Assembly (NCBI GenBank): GCA_030668025.1
Contig: DAOUUT010000078.1
Span: forward strand, 1-13,312
Reading direction: 5' to 3'
Length of the DNA: 13,312 bases
Source: Promethearchaeota archaeon
GTDB lineage: Archaea; Asgardarchaeota; Lokiarchaeia; Sigynarchaeales; SOKP01
Position numbers and translations under genes: made by a program. The notes beneath the pieces are model-generated. The model searched no databases. It was not told the origin of the DNA and saw nothing but the letters and a program-made list of their open reading frames with translations. This document shows positions 7,222-13,312 of the stretch, in pieces (positions within the stretch are counted from its first letter, which is position 1; every line of letters starts with the position of its first letter).

Positions 7222-7311
7222 TTATGGCTAACGAATTATTTATAGACGGATCGTGGACTATCGTAATTCCACAATAATTCTTTTTCCATCCAGATACTTT
7301 ATTAGCCATGA
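7222..7311. repeat. Inverted repeat ATGGCTAA/TTAGCCAT enclosing a smaller hairpin
   Basis: Perfect 8-base arms lie at 7224-7231 and 7302-7309. They extend outward by one T-G and one T-A pair. Between them are nested GGAT/ATCC (7248-7251, 7288-7291) and GTGGA/TCCAC (7253-7257, 7268-7272) pairs. The nesting would fold as a single branched RNA element of about 90 bases on either strand. It could also be a protein-binding palindrome or a decayed mobile-element end. Confidence 0.35.
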
Positions 7312-7406
7312 CACTTTCAACAAATATGTTTAATATTATATAGATTAATATGACGCAATAATTTATAAATTTAGGGTTCAGAAATATCCTTTATTTGGAC
7401 TGAGTG

Positions 7407-7435
7407 GGAGGATTATGGGAAATTCTCCTTTTTTT
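7407..7435 (+). terminator. Hairpin followed by T7, resembling an intrinsic terminator on the plus strand
   Basis: Arms GGAGGATT (7407-7414) and AATTCTCC (7421-7428) form eight consecutive pairs including one G-U, with a six-base loop. Seven T residues follow directly (7429-7435). The T tract is on the plus strand only, while both flanking protein genes read on minus, so it would end a plus-strand transcript that has no known gene. As a minus-strand element it would be a plain hairpin about 40 bases after the phosphohexomutase stop. Confidence 0.45.
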
Positions 7436-7471
7436 AAAATTATACTCTAAACTCAATCAACAGAAAAAGTC

Positions 7472-8914
7472 TCAATTTAAATCTGAAATTACTAGTTTGA
7501 TAAGTTCAGCTGTGGTTTCGCAATAAATTCGTGCTAACGAATCGCTCTTAGCTTCACTAATAACTCTAATTATAGGTTCTGTATTTGAAGGGTGAATAAG
7601 AACGAACCACTCCTTTCCTTTACCAAATCTAAGGTCGTAACCTATTTGGTTAACATCTTCACCCTCATCAATCAATTCTTGCTTAATCCTTTCAATTATT
7701 AGTTTTACATCCTTGGTAGCGATTTTTATTCTTTCTCTATAGGAAAAGAATTTTGGTAGTTTAGAGATGAGCTTTGATATTTTTTCTCCTGAATCTACTA
7801 GTATCTCAACAACTTTAGCAGCCGCAAAAATTCCATCTCTAGTATTATTAAAACTTGGAAACATGATGCCACCGCACGACCCTTCCCCACCAAAAATTAT
7901 ACTGCTTTTCGAAGTTTTACTTCGATCTTCTATTAAATTGTACATTTTTTCAACTAAAAAGATCTCTCCGATTGGCGTTCTTATTACTCGCGCGCCGTAT
8001 TTTTCAGCAATTACGTCAAACATTAAAGAAGACGCTAAATTTGTTATAAAAATGACTTCTTCTTCCTGGTTCTCGTAATTTTTTAATTGGTATTCCGTAA
8101 TAAGAGCTAAGCCAATATCCTCAGGATAACACGTACCATTTTCACCTATAATTGCCAATCTATCGGCATCGCAATCGTGGGCAAATCCAACATCGTATTT
8201 ACCTTGCCAAACCTCCATAATTAAATCTTTCAGGTTATTTTGAATAGGTTCAATCTCCCTTGGAAATTTCTTATTTTTAGTTAAATCATTGTTGATTACC
8301 TTAACTTCACAACCCATTTCTTCAAGCATTTGAGCCGTAGCACGTTTACCCGCTCCTGCTCCAGTATCTACAACGACTTTAAGATTGTTTTTTGTTTTAA
8401 TACTTCCGATATTAAGATCTTTAAATAGGGCTTGAATGTAGTTTGGGATAGGATTGAATTTAGAGATGTTTTTCTTTAAATCTCGTTTAGTTATTTTATA
8501 AGTTTTCAAATCAATCTCATCTAACATACGAGCAATCTGTGCTAGATCCTCGTTATGTAAATAAGTTTTTGAAGATAAGAGTTTTAAACCATTCCATTCT
8601 TGAGGATTGTGAGAGCCTGTAATAATAATTCCCGCAGGAATCTTTAACTTATTTTTTGCATGAATAATAATTGGTGTTGGACATACTCCGACATTAACTA
8701 TTGTAAATCCTGTAGAAATTAAGCCCTCAACAATACCCTTTTCAAGAGTCTCTCCACTTGGGCGCGTATCTCTACCTATTATAATTTTTTTATTTTCACC
8801 ATTAAACCATTTACCAAAAGCGATCGCAATCTTTTTTGACGTTTTAAAATTCAAATCTTTACCTGCAATTCCCCGAATTCCACTAAAAGTAAAAATTAAA
8901 TTATTTATTTCCAT
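7472..8914 (-). CDS. Phosphohexomutase (phosphoglucomutase/phosphomannomutase/phosphoglucosamine mutase family)
   Basis: A 480-residue alpha-D-phosphohexomutase that moves phosphate between C6 and C1 of a sugar phosphate through a phosphoserine. The four family signatures are present: catalytic S101 in TGSHNP, the metal loop D247-D249-D251 in HDCDADR, the sugar-recognition GGEGSCGG (about 342-349), and the phosphate loop HPSNTEP (441-447). The metal loop has Cys where Gly is usual (DGDxDR), which leaves the three aspartates intact. Substrate (glucose, mannose or glucosamine phosphate) cannot be decided. It starts about 24 bases after the ROK kinase stop, so the pair probably takes a sugar to its 6- and then 1-phosphate for nucleotide-sugar synthesis or the reverse. 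The ATG at 8912-8914 has no Shine-Dalgarno core. Last gene of a four-gene run. Confidence 0.93.
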   Translation of the reverse strand: MEINNLIFTFSGIRGIAGKDLNFKTSKKIAIAFGKWFNGENKKIIIGRDTRPSGETLEKGIVEGLISTGFTIVNVGVCPTPIIIHAKNKLKIPAGIIITGSHNPQEWNGLKLLSSKTYLHNEDLAQIARMLDEIDLKTYKITKRDLKKNISKFNPIPNYIQALFKDLNIGSIKTKNNLKVVVDTGAGAGKRATAQMLEEMGCEVKVINNDLTKNKKFPREIEPIQNNLKDLIMEVWQGKYDVGFAHDCDADRLAIIGENGTCYPEDIGLALITEYQLKNYENQEEEVIFITNLASSLMFDVIAEKYGARVIRTPIGEIFLVEKMYNLIEDRSKTSKSSIIFGGEGSCGGIMFPSFNNTRDGIFAAAKVVEILVDSGEKISKLISKLPKFFSYRERIKIATKDVKLIIERIKQELIDEGEDVNQIGYDLRFGKGKEWFVLIHPSNTEPIIRVISEAKSDSLARIYCETTAELIKLVISDLN

Positions 8915-8938
8915 AATTAATCGTTTGTAAAGAGAAAA

Positions 8939-9952
8939 TTAGTGTATTATTGGATTTCCTTCTAACTTATACTTCACGAGAGCCAACGCTCCCATTACGC
9001 CAATTGTATCCAAAAATTTTGTGGTTTTTATTCTTGGAGGGTGATTTATCGTAATTGATACGGGGTCGGTGTTGAGTTGTTCAATAACTGGTGGTAAAAT
9101 TAAATCGTGATCTTTCATCATAGCTCCACCAAAGTATATTGAAGTACAATCGTAATAATTGTTTACTAGTCCAACTCCTGCTTTAATATAAAATATACAC
9201 TGTTCTACAATGCTCTTAGAAAATTTATCTCCTCCTTTTGCTGCTTGAAAAATTTCTTTCGCCGTAATCTTAGATTCGTCGTTATCAATCATAAACATCA
9301 AAATTTTAGAGCTTATCTTAGTTGTTTTTATCGCGTTTAATGCTAAGTTTTTAACTCCTGTTCCGGAACTATAAACTTCCCAACATCCAAAAGCACCACA
9401 ATTACATTGAAAATTACTCTGTCGATTAACAATTCCATGCCCAATTTCTGCAGCATTACCATCCTTTCCGAGTAATAAATGTCCGTTACAAATGACGCCA
9501 CCACCAATTCCTGTTGATAATGTAATATAAACTAGGTTATCTTTTTCATCGTCACTTGCTTCAAAATAATGTACACCTAAAACAGATGCGTTGCCATCGT
9601 TAATTAAATGGATCGGTACTCCTGGAAATCTTTCTTGAATTGGTTTTTTCAAGGGTATTTCTTTAAAACCTAAGTTAGCATTATTGAAAACTTTGCCAGT
9701 TTCTTCATCTAAAGGACCGGCCGATGCTAACCCAATACCTAAAACTTGTTGTTTATCAACACTGTTTTCAATTAACAACTGAGTAATTAAGGAAATTACG
9801 GTATTACTGATTGAAAACTCGCTATCTTTTGGTGTTTGGGCAACTTTAGTTATTATATTTTCTTCCTTTAAATCAAAGGTACTTAGGGCGACTCGAATCC
9901 ACGTACCTCCAATATCCGCCCCAACGATAAATTCCTTTATTATTATCACCAA
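8939..9952 (-). CDS. ROK-family sugar kinase (glucokinase-like)
   Basis: A 337-residue ASKHA-fold kinase, expected to phosphorylate glucose or an amino sugar at C6 with ATP. Visible motifs are the N-terminal phosphate loop GADIGGTWIRVAL (11-23), the catalytic aspartate D119 in LINDGNA, the adenosine-side STGIGGGV (146-153), and the ROK signature with sugar ligand E169 and H172 and the zinc cysteines C183, C185 and C190 in CNCGAFGCWE. There is no N-terminal helix-turn-helix, so it is an enzyme and not a ROK repressor. The start is uncertain. A TTG at 9950-9952 gives 337 residues, but its last G and the following GTG form a GGTGAT Shine-Dalgarno core (9947-9950), and an in-frame ATA at 9938-9940 stands six bases behind it. 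An ATA start there would give 333 residues (I/M-KEFIVGADIGGT), closer to the usual short lead of the family. It lies 17 bases after the radical SAM gene. Confidence 0.92.
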   Translation of the reverse strand: MVIIIKEFIVGADIGGTWIRVALSTFDLKEENIITKVAQTPKDSEFSISNTVISLITQLLIENSVDKQQVLGIGLASAGPLDEETGKVFNNANLGFKEIPLKKPIQERFPGVPIHLINDGNASVLGVHYFEASDDEKDNLVYITLSTGIGGGVICNGHLLLGKDGNAAEIGHGIVNRQSNFQCNCGAFGCWEVYSSGTGVKNLALNAIKTTKISSKILMFMIDNDESKITAKEIFQAAKGGDKFSKSIVEQCIFYIKAGVGLVNNYYDCTSIYFGGAMMKDHDLILPPVIEQLNTDPVSITINHPPRIKTTKFLDTIGVMGALALVKYKLEGNPIIH

Positions 9953-9969
9953 TTATATTTATTCAAAAC

Positions 9970-10761
9970 TCAATAATAATTTATCTCTATTAAATCGTTT
10001 TTGATTATTTCTTTAAAAATCTTTACGATCTCTTTTTTTCTTTTTTCATCAATTGCGTATACAAAGTATTCTGATGGTATTCTTGCGATTGAATATAATT
10101 GTACAATATCCGGTTTAATTTTTTTTATCGCATAAGCTAATCGCTTAATATTTTCGTTATTATCATTGGAAATAAAATCCTCTCTATGAGATTTACTAAT
10201 CAAGCATTGAATTGCTAATTTCTTATTTGGCATATCTTTTCTCAATTTTACAAGCGAATCGACTACGATATTAATATCGCGACAATCTTTATGAGGCCTA
10301 TTAGTGCTTATAAAATCGTTTTCAGTTGCGGCGTCTAATTTTGCCAACACAAGATCAAAATACTTTACTCTTTCTCGAACTTCGCTTGAATAAAGAGTAC
10401 TTGAATTAGTAAAAAGAGTAATAAGAGGAGGTTTGTTGTTCCATTTTAATTCGCTTCTAACATCTAAAGTGATGGTGTAAAAATCTAATAATTTCTCATT
10501 GAGCGTGGGTTCTCCGTTATATCCGAAGGTTAATGATGTTAAATGAGGAACATATTTTAAAATATCTTTAAGTTCTTTTCTAAAGTTAGACGATGGTGGG
10601 GCTTTAATTCTATATTCTGGGGAAACTGTTTCATAAGTAGGACCTATTTCACAATATACGCAATTGTAGGTACATAATTTATTTTTTGGTAGAATATCTA
10701 TTCCTAACGAGAGACCTAGCCGTCTCGATCGAAATGGCCCATAAGTGTATTGGCGTGGCAT
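9970..10761 (-). CDS. Radical SAM protein of the COG0731 type (GPFxSRRLGxSLGID family)
   Basis: A 263-residue radical SAM enzyme. The iron-sulfur cluster cysteines are C30, C34 and C37 (CTYNCVYC, the standard CX3CX2C). They are preceded by the family hallmark YGPFRSRRLGLSLGIDILP and followed by the SAM-binding GEPTLN (83-88), an FTNSS strand and a KLDAA segment. COG0731 is often annotated as wyosine-synthesis related because it resembles the catalytic domain of TYW1. This protein lacks extra domains, and I would not assign it to tRNA modification on that basis; its substrate is unknown. It begins 10 bases after the alpha/beta hydrolase stop and ends 17 bases before the ROK gene, so it is clearly within the operon. 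The ATG at 10759-10761 is not preceded by a Shine-Dalgarno core. Confidence 0.85.
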   Translation of the reverse strand: MPRQYTYGPFRSRRLGLSLGIDILPKNKLCTYNCVYCEIGPTYETVSPEYRIKAPPSSNFRKELKDILKYVPHLTSLTFGYNGEPTLNEKLLDFYTITLDVRSELKWNNKPPLITLFTNSSTLYSSEVRERVKYFDLVLAKLDAATENDFISTNRPHKDCRDINIVVDSLVKLRKDMPNKKLAIQCLISKSHREDFISNDNNENIKRLAYAIKKIKPDIVQLYSIARIPSEYFVYAIDEKRKKEIVKIFKEIIKNDLIEINYY

Positions 10762-10771
10762 GTGATTATTC

Positions 10772-11536
10772 TTAATTAAAATTATTACTGATAAAATTCT
10801 CTATCGATTTATTGACCTCACTTGGTTTTTCTAACATGGCCATGTGTCCAGCATCGTTTATTACGTTTAAATCTGAATTCTTAATTTTATCGCGAAAAAA
10901 TTGAGAAAATTTAACCGGCGTCATCTTATCTTGTTTCCCTACGATAATTAGACATGGAACTTCAATACTATCTGTTTTATCTATAGTATCAAAGTTATCG
11001 CAAATTTTAAAATCTTCATATGTGACCTCTGCCTTAATTTTCGAAGTTTCTTGAACATAAATATCTATTAATTCTCTTGGTGTTTTACTATAGAACACCC
11101 TAGTTGGTAAAGAGTCTAAAAACTCTTGGTAATTGGTTCTTAAAGAGTTTAGAATAATTGGATCAACTCTTAACCTTCCCCCGGTGCCGCATAAAATTAA
11201 ACCTGAGATTTCTTTAGTGTATGAAAAATAATATTGTTGAATAATAGCTCCTCCCAAAGAATGTCCACATAATATTACATTGTCATAGTTTAAAGATTTA
11301 ATTAGGTGGTGAACTACATCGACATACAAATCGAGAGATAGCTCCGAAAATTCATTAGAATTGTTATGGGAAGGTAAGTCGATAGCGATAAGATCGTAAT
11401 TAATTTTAAGATCAAATTGACTTTTCCAAGTATTTGAACTTCCTCCTGAACCATGTATAAAAATAATTACATTATTATTCTCGGTTTCTTTAATCCGATA
11501 AAAGATCTTCTTCTCTTTATAACTCAAGAAAGGCAT
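10772..11536 (-). CDS. Alpha/beta-hydrolase fold protein
   Basis: A 254-residue cytosolic hydrolase without signal peptide. The oxyanion HG motif is in FIHGSGG (about 26-32), the nucleophile S93 in CGHSLGG, the acid D203 in GKQDKMTP, and H231 in DAGHMAMLEKP, in the usual order and spacing, so the triad is complete. A cap region lies between about 120 and 190. The closest broad groups are esterases, C-C bond hydrolases and haloperoxidase-like enzymes; the substrate cannot be told from sequence. It is the first gene of the run that continues into the radical SAM, ROK and phosphohexomutase genes. Its ATG (11534-11536) has no ribosome binding site. The 95 bases upstream hold the terminator of the ABC gene and presumably the operon promoter. 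Confidence 0.9.
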   Translation of the reverse strand: MPFLSYKEKKIFYRIKETENNNVIIFIHGSGGSSNTWKSQFDLKINYDLIAIDLPSHNNSNEFSELSLDLYVDVVHHLIKSLNYDNVILCGHSLGGAIIQQYYFSYTKEISGLILCGTGGRLRVDPIILNSLRTNYQEFLDSLPTRVFYSKTPRELIDIYVQETSKIKAEVTYEDFKICDNFDTIDKTDSIEVPCLIIVGKQDKMTPVKFSQFFRDKIKNSDLNVINDAGHMAMLEKPSEVNKSIENFISNNFN

Positions 11537-11595
11537 TATTTTTCGTTGAAATTATTATTTAATCTAATTAATAATAACTGAAAAGAAGAATTTAA

Positions 11596-11631
11596 TTAAG
11601 TTTTTTCACTTAAGAATTAAAAAAATAAAAA
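11596..11631 (-). terminator. T-tract and small hairpin after the ABC exporter gene
   Basis: Directly after the ABC stop codon the minus strand reads T5-A-T7 (11619-11631), a typical archaeal termination tract. It is followed by a six-pair hairpin, TTAAGT/ACTTAA (11596-11601 and 11608-11613). This supports separate transcription of the downstream four-gene run. Confidence 0.5.
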
Positions 11632-13312
11632 TTATTGATTGTTAATTTCAATATCTCGGCGTTGCATTTCTAAAAGACGTTTATATTTGCCGTTTAAAGC
11701 TATCAAACTTTCATGGTCCCCTTGTTCTACGATACCGTGTTTATCTGAACCTAGAACGATTATCTGATCTGCATTCTTTATCGTTGATAAACGGTGTGCG
11801 ATGATAATGGTGGTACGACCCTTGCGAGCTTTATTTAAAGCATCTTGAATCAAAGTCTCGGTGTATGGGTCCACAGAAGAAGTAGCTTCGTCTAAAATCA
11901 AGATTTTAGGGTCTGTAATTAGAGCTCGAGCAAAAGCAATTAATTGGCGTTGTCCTATAGAAATGTTAGAAGCATTTTCTTTTAATTTTTTATCGTATTT
12001 CTTGTTTAAATTCTCAACAAAATTGTGTAATCCTAAGAATTTAGAAACTTCAATCATCTTATTTTCGATTTCAGGGGAGGGATTATCAATGCCATAGAGT
12101 AAATTCTCTTTGATAGTTCCCGTAAAAAGAAAGGCATCCTGAGGAACAAATCCTATTAATCCTCGTAAATCCTTTTTGTTTACTTCCCGAATATCGATCC
12201 CATCAACGAGTATTTTTCCGTCAATTACATCGTAAAATCGAGAGAGAAGCTTTACTAACGTTGTTTTTCCCGCCCCAGTTTCACCCGCAATCGCCAGAGT
12301 AGCACCAGGAGGGACATCTAAGTTTAAATCTTTTAATATGTAACCTTTAGATTGTTGACGTTTAATTAACTTCTTTTTTTCTTCTATAGCATCTTTCACT
12401 ACTTTTGGAATATTATTTGAGATCTCCGGAGGAATTGATATACTGGCAAGGGTTTCAAGAATTGCTTGAGGAGACATACGCATTCCGCCACCCCCCATTA
12501 GTCCTTGACTTTCTCCTCCCATTCCACCACTAGTTGGTTGTTTAAAACCTGATTTTGAGCGAAGCATTTTTTCTAAGCTTTTAACCATTATTTTGATCAT
12601 TTCGGGAGGAATTAATTGCCCCATAGAATATTGATCTTTTGAAGGCATGCCTTTCTTTAGCTTGCTATCTTTACTTTTAAAGGATGTGTCATATTCTGGA
12701 TGTTTTTCTGCCAAATCTGTATTTGGAACGGCATAATGGTATTCGTCTAAAATTTCGTCAATTATTTTAGGAACATCCTCGGATTTAGCTCCCATTAAAC
12801 TCATGAACAATTTCTGTCTAACATTTTGAGGCATGTCCATGCTGTTTTTAAGCATGAAGGAAGAATATGGTTCCGGGAAAGTTTTCATCATTTCTATTGC
12901 TTTTTTAATCATTGGATTTTGCATCATGAGTTTTCGTGCGTCAGGTGATTGAGATCCAGATGTAATTTTGGGTGATTGTTTTCCCTTATTATTATCTAAA
13001 ACATAACCAAAACTAACATTAATAAACTCTATATTTCCTTTAGGTTCGGAAAATGTTTTCGCACTTATTGGCTCAGGTATTTCTACGCTCTCTTCCAATA
13101 CAGATAATATTCGATCTGAAGCTGCCAAAGCGCTCCCTATAATCTGTTGCATTTGTAATAACATCATAAAAGGGCGGAAAAATTGAGAGAGCAACGAAAT
13201 AAAGGCAACTAGAACTCCAACCGAAATAGTTATACCAAAAACATTAATTTCTCCAATTGCGATAAAACCTCCAATTAATAATATAATAACTGTGAGAATC
13301 GTAACTATTAAG
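11632..13312 (-). CDS. ABC exporter subunit (TMD-NBD), 5' end cut by window edge, with a ~219-residue insertion in the NBD
   Basis: The frame is open to the right edge, giving 559 visible residues; the first in-frame TTG (13192-13194) is internal. Numbering from that TTG, the visible membrane part is the last two helices of an exporter TMD (IIGGFIAI-type, then VGVLVAFISLLSQFFRPF), followed by the SALAASDRILSVLEE linker. The NBD begins at IEFINVSFGY with A-loop Y64. It is interrupted, then resumes at GYILKDLNLDVPPG (284-297). Next come Walker A GETGAGKT (304-311), Q-loop Q352, signature ISIGQ (411-415, a variant of LSGGQ), Walker B ILILDEATSSVD with D435 and E436, and H-loop H467. The NBD motifs are complete, so it should hydrolyse ATP. 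Exporters of this kind act as homo- or heterodimers; a partner could lie beyond the edge. Substrate unknown. Confidence 0.93.
   Translation of the reverse strand, partial: LIVTILTVIILLIGGFIAIGEINVFGITISVGVLVAFISLLSQFFRPFMMLLQMQQIIGSALAASDRILSVLEESVEIPEPISAKTFSEPKGNIEFINVSFGYVLDNNKGKQSPKITSGSQSPDARKLMMQNPMIKKAIEMMKTFPEPYSSFMLKNSMDMPQNVRQKLFMSLMGAKSEDVPKIIDEILDEYHYAVPNTDLAEKHPEYDTSFKSKDSKLKKGMPSKDQYSMGQLIPPEMIKIMVKSLEKMLRSKSGFKQPTSGGMGGESQGLMGGGGMRMSPQAILETLASISIPPEISNNIPKVVKDAIEEKKKLIKRQQSKGYILKDLNLDVPPGATLAIAGETGAGKTTLVKLLSRFYDVIDGKILVDGIDIREVNKKDLRGLIGFVPQDAFLFTGTIKENLLYGIDNPSPEIENKMIEVSKFLGLHNFVENLNKKYDKKLKENASNISIGQRQLIAFARALITDPKILILDEATSSVDPYTETLIQDALNKARKGRTTIIIAHRLSTIKNADQIIVLGSDKHGIVEQGDHESLIALNGKYKRLLEMQRRDIEINNQ
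12343..12999 (-). other. Methionine-rich insertion region within the ABC exporter NBD
   Basis: This segment encodes about 219 residues (66-284 in the numbering from TTG 13194) where ordinary exporters have about 5-10 between the A-loop tyrosine and the next strand. It holds 19 methionines, against 2 in the remaining NBD of about 235 residues. Parts look helical and charged (RKLMMQNPMIKKAIEMM; PPEMIKIMVKSLEKML; IPKVVKDAIEEKKKL). They are separated by a Ser/Lys-rich linker and a Gly/Met-rich stretch (GGMGGESQGLMGGGGMRM, about 223-240). No cysteine is present and I recognise no known domain. Reading frame is continuous on both sides. Confidence 0.85.

Larger units (their letters stand above)
6978..7471. 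other. Long intergenic region without a convincing gene
   Basis: These 494 bases separate the start of the MFS gene from the end of the phosphohexomutase gene. They contain the MFS promoter, several inverted repeats (listed separately) and only short open frames. The longest that I translated are 36 codons on plus (7167-7277) and 45 codons on minus (7172-7309). They lie opposite each other, lack ribosome binding sites and match nothing I recognise. No tRNA cloverleaf was found; a GGTTCAG at 7374-7380 lacks the stem pairing of a T arm. The region may hold an untranslated RNA or a decayed gene. Confidence 0.6.

Noticed and set aside
7167..7277. 36-codon open frame on the plus strand
   Set aside because: The composition looks somewhat protein-like, but it has no ribosome binding site and no recognisable homology, so it is not listed as a gene. 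It could be a decayed gene fragment.
7172..7309. 45-codon open frame on the minus strand
   Set aside because: No ribosome binding site, no recognisable family, and it faces a 36-codon frame on the plus strand that is equally open; its ends coincide with the inverted repeat, suggesting a structural and not a coding signal.
7374..7395. GGTTCAG resembling a tRNA T loop
   Set aside because: No paired T stem, acceptor or anticodon arm could be built around it.
12343..12999. Intein in the ABC exporter gene
   Set aside because: The segment has no Cys/Ser/Thr splice start, no terminal His-Asn, and no endonuclease motifs; it is too Met- and Gly-rich and lies outside the usual P-loop insertion site.
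13192..13194. TTG as the start of the ABC exporter
   Set aside because: The frame continues upstream to the window edge with clear transmembrane-domain sequence, so this TTG is internal and the gene is cut by the edge.
1..13312. CRISPR arrays, insertion sequences or phage genes
   Set aside because: No spaced direct repeats, transposase, integrase or structural phage genes were found on reading both strands.

Overview
The window looks like a piece of an AT-rich (about 30 % GC by eye) archaeal chromosome. The best match is an Asgard archaeon of the Lokiarchaeia type. Pointers are a form III RuBisCO next to an archaeal ribose-1,5-bisphosphate isomerase, a small archaeal zinc-ribbon protein, TATA-like boxes and T-tract gene ends instead of bacterial signals, and a 104-residue protein that reads as the eukaryote-type ribosomal protein eL22, a family I recall being reported from Lokiarchaeia. 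Lineage is inferred from gene content, since there is no rRNA in the window.

Layout. 1-1010, minus strand: eL22 followed by a triphosphoribosyl-dephospho-CoA synthase (CitG-type) gene whose 3' end is cut by the left edge. 1011-1146: divergent promoter region. 1147-3645: RuBisCO (+) converging on R15P isomerase (-), the latter preceded by the zinc-ribbon gene. These two enzymes are the last two steps of the archaeal AMP-degradation route (AMP to R15P to RuBP to 3-phosphoglycerate); the first enzyme, AMP phosphorylase, is not in view. 3833-5665: uvrC (+), a nucleotide-excision-repair nuclease rare in archaea. 5712-6977: an MFS transporter (-). 6978-7471: about 490 bases with no convincing gene but several inverted repeats, including a hairpin followed by T7 on the plus strand. 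7472-11536: a tight four-gene minus-strand run (alpha/beta hydrolase, radical SAM protein, ROK sugar kinase, phosphohexomutase), with spacings of 10, 17 and about 24 bases; the last two genes suggest sugar phosphorylation and interconversion between the 6- and 1-phosphates. 11632-13312: an ABC exporter subunit cut by the right edge.

Most noteworthy points: (1) the ABC exporter carries about 219 extra residues, rich in methionine, inside its nucleotide-binding domain between the A-loop tyrosine and the first strand before Walker A; (2) the R15P isomerase reading frame has no ATG, GTG or TTG anywhere near its conserved N-terminus and seems to start at ATA, 7 bases after a GGTG Shine-Dalgarno core; (3) across the window non-ATG starts sit behind GGTG cores while ATG-start genes lack one; (4) the structured gap at 7150-7440.

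No tRNA, rRNA, CRISPR array, insertion sequence or phage gene was found.
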